Positions 5,718-9,286 of a stretch of DNA of 9,286 nucleotides are shown here, one piece after another. Under the pieces are notes generated by a model. That model was not told the DNA's origin. It did no database searches and saw only the letters and a list, made by a program, of their open reading frames with translations. Positions within the stretch are counted from its first letter, which is position 1. Each line of letters begins with the position of its first letter. The DNA is from Paratractidigestivibacter sp963658035 (GTDB taxonomy: Bacteria; Actinomycetota; Coriobacteriia; Coriobacteriales; Atopobiaceae): NCBI GenBank assembly GCA_963658035.1, contig CAVKOL010000106.1, positions 1-9,286 on the forward strand, written 5' to 3'. The position numbers were made by a program, and so were the translations under genes.

Positions 5718-6041
5718 ATGAGGGTCATGAGAATGCTGGTTATGTTCGACCTGCCTACGGGCAACAAAAGCGAGCGGAAGTCCTATGCCGAGTTCAGAAA
5801 GTTCCTGCTCAAAGACGGCTACCACATGGACCAATTTAGCGTCTATACACGCGTGCTTTTGACGCGCGAGAGCGTCGATGCCCACATGAAGAGACTCAAA
5901 GCAAACCTTCCTCAGGCCGGTGCCGTGACTGTCATCACCTTGACCGAGAAGCAATATGAGGACCGGGCGGTCTTGGTCGATACGCGAGCAGCGCCGGTCG
6001 ATGGACAAGATCTTGGTGCACAGCTGACGCTTGCGTTTTAA
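5718..6041 (+). CDS. cas2: Cas2, spacer-integration partner of Cas1
   Basis: 107 residues from ATG 5718 (MRVMRMLVMFDLPTGNKSER). The core LVMFDLPTGNKSERKSYAEF and FLLKDGYHMDQFSVYTRVLL is the typical ferredoxin-like Cas2 fold with the first-strand Asp in FDLP and the QxSVY segment. In the adaptation complex Cas2 dimers bridge two Cas1 dimers and need not be catalytic. I chose ATG 5718 because GAGAGAGG (5705-5712) sits 5 bases upstream. An in-frame GTG at 5712 overlaps that site, and ATG 5727 would also give a plausible start. The stop TAA at 6039-6041 is followed by the hairpin at 6059-6085, whose T tract lies on the opposite strand, so this operon has no obvious terminator of its own. Confidence 0.96.
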   Translation: MRVMRMLVMFDLPTGNKSERKSYAEFRKFLLKDGYHMDQFSVYTRVLLTRESVDAHMKRLKANLPQAGAVTVITLTEKQYEDRAVLVDTRAAPVDGQDLGAQLTLAF

Positions 6042-6053
6042 CTTGCACATCGT

Positions 6054-6085
6054 AAAAAGGCCCCCGTTCATATAGAACGGGGGCC
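6054..6085 (-). terminator. Intrinsic terminator of cas9
   Basis: On the minus strand GGCCCCCGTTC, loop TATAT and GAACGGGGGCC form a perfect 11-bp stem (6085-6059) followed by TTTTT (6058-6054), 8 bases after the cas9 stop codon. On the plus strand the hairpin is followed by GCAGG, so it should be weak as a terminator for cas1-cas2. Confidence 0.93.
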
Positions 6086-6092
6086 GCAGGTG

Positions 6093-9000
6093 CTAGCGGT
6101 TGCTGAAGGTCGAGTCTTCTGGGCTGAGGGATATGCCCTCATAACAGTGGCCAAGGCAGTCTTCTTGGAAGATTTTGACCACGGTATCTTTGTTCCATTT
6201 CCCGAATGATGGTATGCCTTCGACTTTTTCGTTATTGAAGAGCAGACCGTTGAGTTCTAGCTTGCAACTATTGATGTTGATGCCCTTAAAACGCGCGAGA
6301 GAATTATCTACCTGCAGCACATCTCCGAAGAAAAGCACTACAGGCTCTTGCTCTAGCGCGGCACTTGGAATCGGGTCCCAGTTAATTCGAGCCGCATGTA
6401 TCTTGCACGCCCTAGGAACATAAGTCCCCGCCTGAATCGCTGGTATATCGGCGTAGTACACGGGCTCGGCATACCACTTGCCTTGCGACCCCTTGGCGCC
6501 CTTGGCCGTTGGGTCAAGCCACAGGCGTAAGAACGCCATGCCGTCAACAAGCCTTACCGTTCCGTCGGGTCCTTGGTAGATATTGCCCTTGGTCTTAGTG
6601 ACCTTGTCGGCGCCTTTGCCTACGCTGACCTGCGGATAGCCCTTCTCGTTGTATCCCTCAAGGCGATACGCCGTGTCTTCAAGTGCACGACCGCTGACTC
6701 CGTGGTTGGCCATGCGGGTGGGCACTACGAAGGCCCTTCTCGCATCCACCTCGGCGGCAAACGTAGGCCAAGGCTGTGTGTCGGCGAGACGGGATTTGCG
6801 CAGGTGCTTGAAGGTCTCGGGTCCCTTTGAGCGGGCCTTTGCCACCGCCTGGACCGTAGCCTCTGAGCAAGCTGCGATGACGGCCGCGTCGACGGCGTGG
6901 TGGCGATCGTCCTCACGGTCTTTCTTGTCGTTTGTGCCATAGTTGAGGCCCCAGACCCAACGCAGGCTTGCCGTCGCGCCACCGGCTACGGCGCTCACGT
7001 GCTTCTTCCTGCCGTCCTCGGGGAACTGCAGAGTGTCTTCCAAGTAGTTCTTTACCGCTACCGTCATGTAGCGGGTGTCGTTGAGGTTGCGCTCGATAAA
7101 GGCCTTCTCGGCTTTTTCGTCAAGGTTGGCGTTGAGCATGTTCGCGCGCTTGCGGGGGTGCTTGACCGCCGTCATGACGTGGGCACGGTACTCGTCCCAG
7201 CTCGGGGCACCCGGCTCGCCAGAAGTCATCCACTCGTAGGGGGTTCTCTCGCCCTTGTCCTGGTTGTTCTTTGCAAGGGTAAGAACCTTGTTGGCCTTGC
7301 TGTCGTCGCTGGTCCTTGAGTAGGGCAGGACATGGTCAATCTCGCAATAGCGCTCGTCAAGGACGAGGTTGACCTTGTTGATGCCAACTTGAGGGCGGTA
7401 GGCGTCCTTGCTGCCTTGCTCGTCGCACATGATGAGCTTGCGGATGATGCGGCCGGGCACCTCGGCGGGCTCGCAGCCAAGAATGCCTGCGGCAAACTCG
7501 GCCCACTTCTTGTTTTGAGCCTCGTTCTCGCGGTTGGACTTGCTGATCTTGTCCTTCTCCTTCTTGGACATCTTTAGCTCGCGGCCTAGCTCGATGTGAA
7601 TCTCATCGGGGACGCCGTAAATCTTGATGATGGAGTTGACGATGCGGCGCATGCGGCCCATGGCCCTAAGAACCACAGGGTTGTTGCAGGTGGGGTCGTA
7701 GGTTTGGTAAGGGGGTAGAGAAGTGCCGCGGATGCCGCGGTCGGACAGGCGCAGGCTAAGAAGGCCGCTGGCTTCCTCGGCCTGGGTGAGGGTTGTGACC
7801 TCGGGCTCCTCAAATGCCTCGATGAGAAGGGCAAGGGCGGTGCGGCTTCTGGAGCCGTAGCCCTTGAAGAGCTTGCCGGTGAAGGGGACACCCTCGATGG
7901 CGTCCAGCTCTTCCTGGGTTAGGTCCAGCGACTCCAGCTGCTTTTCCAAGCTCTCCTCTGTGCTGGCGTAAGTCAGGGCCTCACAAATCGCGTCGCCAAA
8001 GTCGCGGTCGTCCAGCATGCGAGAAAGGAACTGGGAGTCAAGGTGATCTTGCAGGCAGCGCCAGGACTTTGGCGCAAAGACCTCGCTTTTTTCGGCGGAG
8101 TCTTGGGGGACGCCTTTAAAGACGCTCTTCCCGCTTAAACCCAGATCCTCGCGAATCGTGTTGAAGGTGACCTTGCCCTTCTTGCCCTTGAGCGCAACAG
8201 GGGAGAAGAGGGTGGCAATGTACTTGTCGACCTGCTGCGGCGTTAGGCGCTGCTCGGTGCCGTCCTCGCGGATAATGACGAGGTGCTTTAGGCGCTCGTA
8301 GGCGCGGCAGAGCTCCGAGGAGACGTCGGCGTTTGCGGCGCGCTTCTCGGTGGGGAAGTAAGAGCACTGGCCGACAAGGGCATAGGTGCGTGCGTCGTGG
8401 TCCAGGGCCTTTTTCTCCCAGGTAAGGCATTCGATGAAGGCGGCCTCGAACTCCTTGGTTGCCTTGGGGTTACCGGCGCTTCTCTGTGCCTCGAAAAGCT
8501 TGTGGACCTCGTCTTGAATCTGCGAGTTGTATACGCACTGCTCGTAGTTGCCGCCCTTGTTGCGAGACCTGCCTTCCTTGTGCAGCATCTGGCCAACAGT
8601 TTGATAGCCCTCCTGGGTCATCTTCTTTGAGTTGGCTGCGATGGCGCTAAGGACCTTGCCGCTGTCGGAAGATTTATCGATGTCGGTAAGACGACCTTCT
8701 CCGTGCGGGATATAGCCGCGGCGGCTGCACAGCGTGTAGAGGACCTGGGCAAACTCGCGGTCCGTGAGCTGGCGGTTGAGGCCAACGGATCGCAGCTTTA
8801 AGACGGGCTTGTCGCCCTTTTTGCTTTGCAGCCATTGTTTGCTGGCGTCTTCTGGCACCAGGCCGTTTTCTTTGAGCAGGGCGAGACAGTGGGTGAGACG
8901 GCTTTTGGTGCGCAGGATGTTTCTGCGGACGCTGCGAGCGTTGCGTCTGCCCACGGCTAGGCTGACCTTAGTCTTGTCTTCCTGCGGCGCTTTGAAGAGG

Positions 9001-9110
9001 TGAGAGCCCATCTCGAGAATCTGGTGATTGGCCAGGTCGATTAGGCAAAAGCCGCAGCTGGCTATGCCGGGGTCGATGCCAAGTACAAGGTAAGGGCGCG
9101 TCATGGGCAT
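6093..9110 (-). CDS. cas9: Cas9, compact type II-C RNA-guided nuclease
   Basis: 1005 residues from ATG 9110. The enzyme uses the crRNA:tracrRNA duplex to cut both strands of matching DNA. Motifs in order: RuvC-I LVLGIDPGIASCGF with D13; Arg-rich bridge helix about 48-80 (GRRNARSVRRNILRTKSRL); REC lobe to about 470; RuvC-II EIHIELGRE with E507; HNH at about 582-630 with EIDHVLPYSR (D592, H593), N607 in SKANKVL and N616 in LAKNNQDKGERTPYE; RuvC-III EDDRHHAVDAAVIA with H738 and D741; then a C-terminal WED/PAM-interacting part (about 780-1005). All catalytic positions are intact. Length fits II-C Cas9 (roughly 950-1100), near Actinomyces Cas9 and far below II-A. The frame stays open to 9218, but AAGGAG (9117-9122) lies 6 bases before ATG 9110, and the RuvC-I position supports that start. 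It is convergent with cas1-cas2, an uncommon order. The PAM cannot be read from the sequence. Confidence 0.98.
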   Translation of the reverse strand: MPMTRPYLVLGIDPGIASCGFCLIDLANHQILEMGSHLFKAPQEDKTKVSLAVGRRNARSVRRNILRTKSRLTHCLALLKENGLVPEDASKQWLQSKKGDKPVLKLRSVGLNRQLTDREFAQVLYTLCSRRGYIPHGEGRLTDIDKSSDSGKVLSAIAANSKKMTQEGYQTVGQMLHKEGRSRNKGGNYEQCVYNSQIQDEVHKLFEAQRSAGNPKATKEFEAAFIECLTWEKKALDHDARTYALVGQCSYFPTEKRAANADVSSELCRAYERLKHLVIIREDGTEQRLTPQQVDKYIATLFSPVALKGKKGKVTFNTIREDLGLSGKSVFKGVPQDSAEKSEVFAPKSWRCLQDHLDSQFLSRMLDDRDFGDAICEALTYASTEESLEKQLESLDLTQEELDAIEGVPFTGKLFKGYGSRSRTALALLIEAFEEPEVTTLTQAEEASGLLSLRLSDRGIRGTSLPPYQTYDPTCNNPVVLRAMGRMRRIVNSIIKIYGVPDEIHIELGRELKMSKKEKDKISKSNRENEAQNKKWAEFAAGILGCEPAEVPGRIIRKLIMCDEQGSKDAYRPQVGINKVNLVLDERYCEIDHVLPYSRTSDDSKANKVLTLAKNNQDKGERTPYEWMTSGEPGAPSWDEYRAHVMTAVKHPRKRANMLNANLDEKAEKAFIERNLNDTRYMTVAVKNYLEDTLQFPEDGRKKHVSAVAGGATASLRWVWGLNYGTNDKKDREDDRHHAVDAAVIAACSEATVQAVAKARSKGPETFKHLRKSRLADTQPWPTFAAEVDARRAFVVPTRMANHGVSGRALEDTAYRLEGYNEKGYPQVSVGKGADKVTKTKGNIYQGPDGTVRLVDGMAFLRLWLDPTAKGAKGSQGKWYAEPVYYADIPAIQAGTYVPRACKIHAARINWDPIPSAALEQEPVVLFFGDVLQVDNSLARFKGININSCKLELNGLLFNNEKVEGIPSFGKWNKDTVVKIFQEDCLGHCYEGISLSPEDSTFSNR

Positions 9111-9116
9111 GTGCTT

Positions 9117-9122
9117 CTCCTT
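9117..9122 (-). promoter_or_regulatory. Ribosome binding site that fixes the cas9 start
   Basis: The minus strand reads AAGGAG, AAGCAC, ATG: a strong Shine-Dalgarno 6 bases before ATG 9110. It lies inside the longer open frame that begins at 9218, and so argues against the upstream start. A second ATG two codons later (9104) is spaced less well. Confidence 0.88.
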
Positions 9123-9143
9123 AAGAGATGTTGAGATAGGAGA

Positions 9144-9149
9144 AGTATA
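9144..9149 (-). promoter_or_regulatory. Candidate -10 box for cas9
   Basis: The minus strand reads TATACT, a 5/6 match to TATAAT, 22 bases upstream of the cas9 ribosome binding site, giving a start near 9137 and a leader of about 27 bases. The -35 position (about 9167-9172, CAATTA) is poor, so this is a tentative assignment. Confidence 0.45.
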
Positions 9150-9156
9150 GGGTTTG

Positions 9157-9250
9157 GACCGGACATTAATTGGGTGTGCGTGTTGCTGTTCGATGGATGG
9201 TTGCAACATGTCCCACAAGGCAAAAGCTCCCGTTTAATTTCTGTCCGGTC
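9157..9250. repeat. Inverted GACCGGACA sites upstream of cas9
   Basis: GACCGGACA at 9157-9165 and its complement TGTCCGGTC at 9242-9250 are perfect 9-bp arms, each followed on the inner side by an AATT-containing stretch. They are 76 bases apart; the left one lies at the cas9 spacer/-35 region. They may be paired regulator sites or a chance GC-rich match. The stretch 9123-9286 holds no gene I can support. Confidence 0.4.
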
Positions 9251-9286
9251 GCGCTGTTACCCTCTCGGCAACGTATCTACCAGCAA

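Noticed and set aside
4812..9110. csn2 or cas4 gene that would make this II-A or II-B
   Set aside because: Only cas1, cas2 and cas9 fill this stretch with no leftover coding space; Cas9 length also fits II-C.
9111..9218. Extension of Cas9 by 36 residues to an upstream ATG at 9218
   Set aside because: A strong AAGGAG lies inside this extension, 6 bases before ATG 9110, and RuvC-I starts at the expected distance from that start; a candidate -10 (9144-9149) also lies within the extension.

Overview
The window looks like high-GC actinobacterial DNA, most likely from a gut-type Coriobacteriia (Collinsella/Olsenella-like). The grounds are the very GC-rich coding, a sortase-anchored surface protein with YDG-type repeats and a VPDTG anchor, and a compact Cas9 of the subtype II-C kind. 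The genus is inferred from family style; no 16S or other marker is present.

Layout from left to right. (1) 1-2144: the 3' part of a large repetitive cell-wall-anchored surface protein, closed by a strong terminator at 2169-2200. (2) 2145-2588: an intergenic stretch with a two-tier inverted repeat (2287-2393) and a 14-bp inverted repeat just ahead of the next gene. (3) 2589-3746: a class II Fic-domain protein with its own inhibitory motif and a C-terminal winged-helix domain. (4) 3747-3901: an intergenic region with an 18-bp inverted repeat. (5) 3902-4532: a CRISPR array of 36-bp repeats and 30-31-bp spacers, interrupted by 341 N. (6) 4533-4811: a bidirectional terminator hairpin, then a tracrRNA gene on the minus strand with a visible anti-repeat, nexus-like hairpin, terminator and -10 box. 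(7) 4812-6041: cas1 and cas2 on the plus strand. (8) 6054-9110: cas9 on the minus strand, convergent with cas2, with its own terminator, ribosome binding site and a candidate promoter.

The CRISPR part is a complete three-gene subtype II-C system (Cas9, Cas1, Cas2, tracrRNA, array; no csn2 or cas4 in the window). All nuclease residues that can be checked are intact. The RNA architecture can be read directly. Each repeat ends in an extended -10 element (TGGTACAAT), as in Neisseria II-C arrays, so each spacer may be transcribed from its own promoter. The anti-repeat pairs with almost the whole repeat through a 9-bp segment, an asymmetric bulge and a 14-bp segment. Array (plus) and tracrRNA (minus) transcription converge on a perfect 23-bp-arm hairpin that touches the last repeat.

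The most notable points are the gene order (array > < tracrRNA, cas1-cas2 > < cas9), the repeat-embedded promoters, the hairpin fused to the array end, and an anti-repeat whose differences from the repeat mostly keep RNA pairing while damaging the promoter element.
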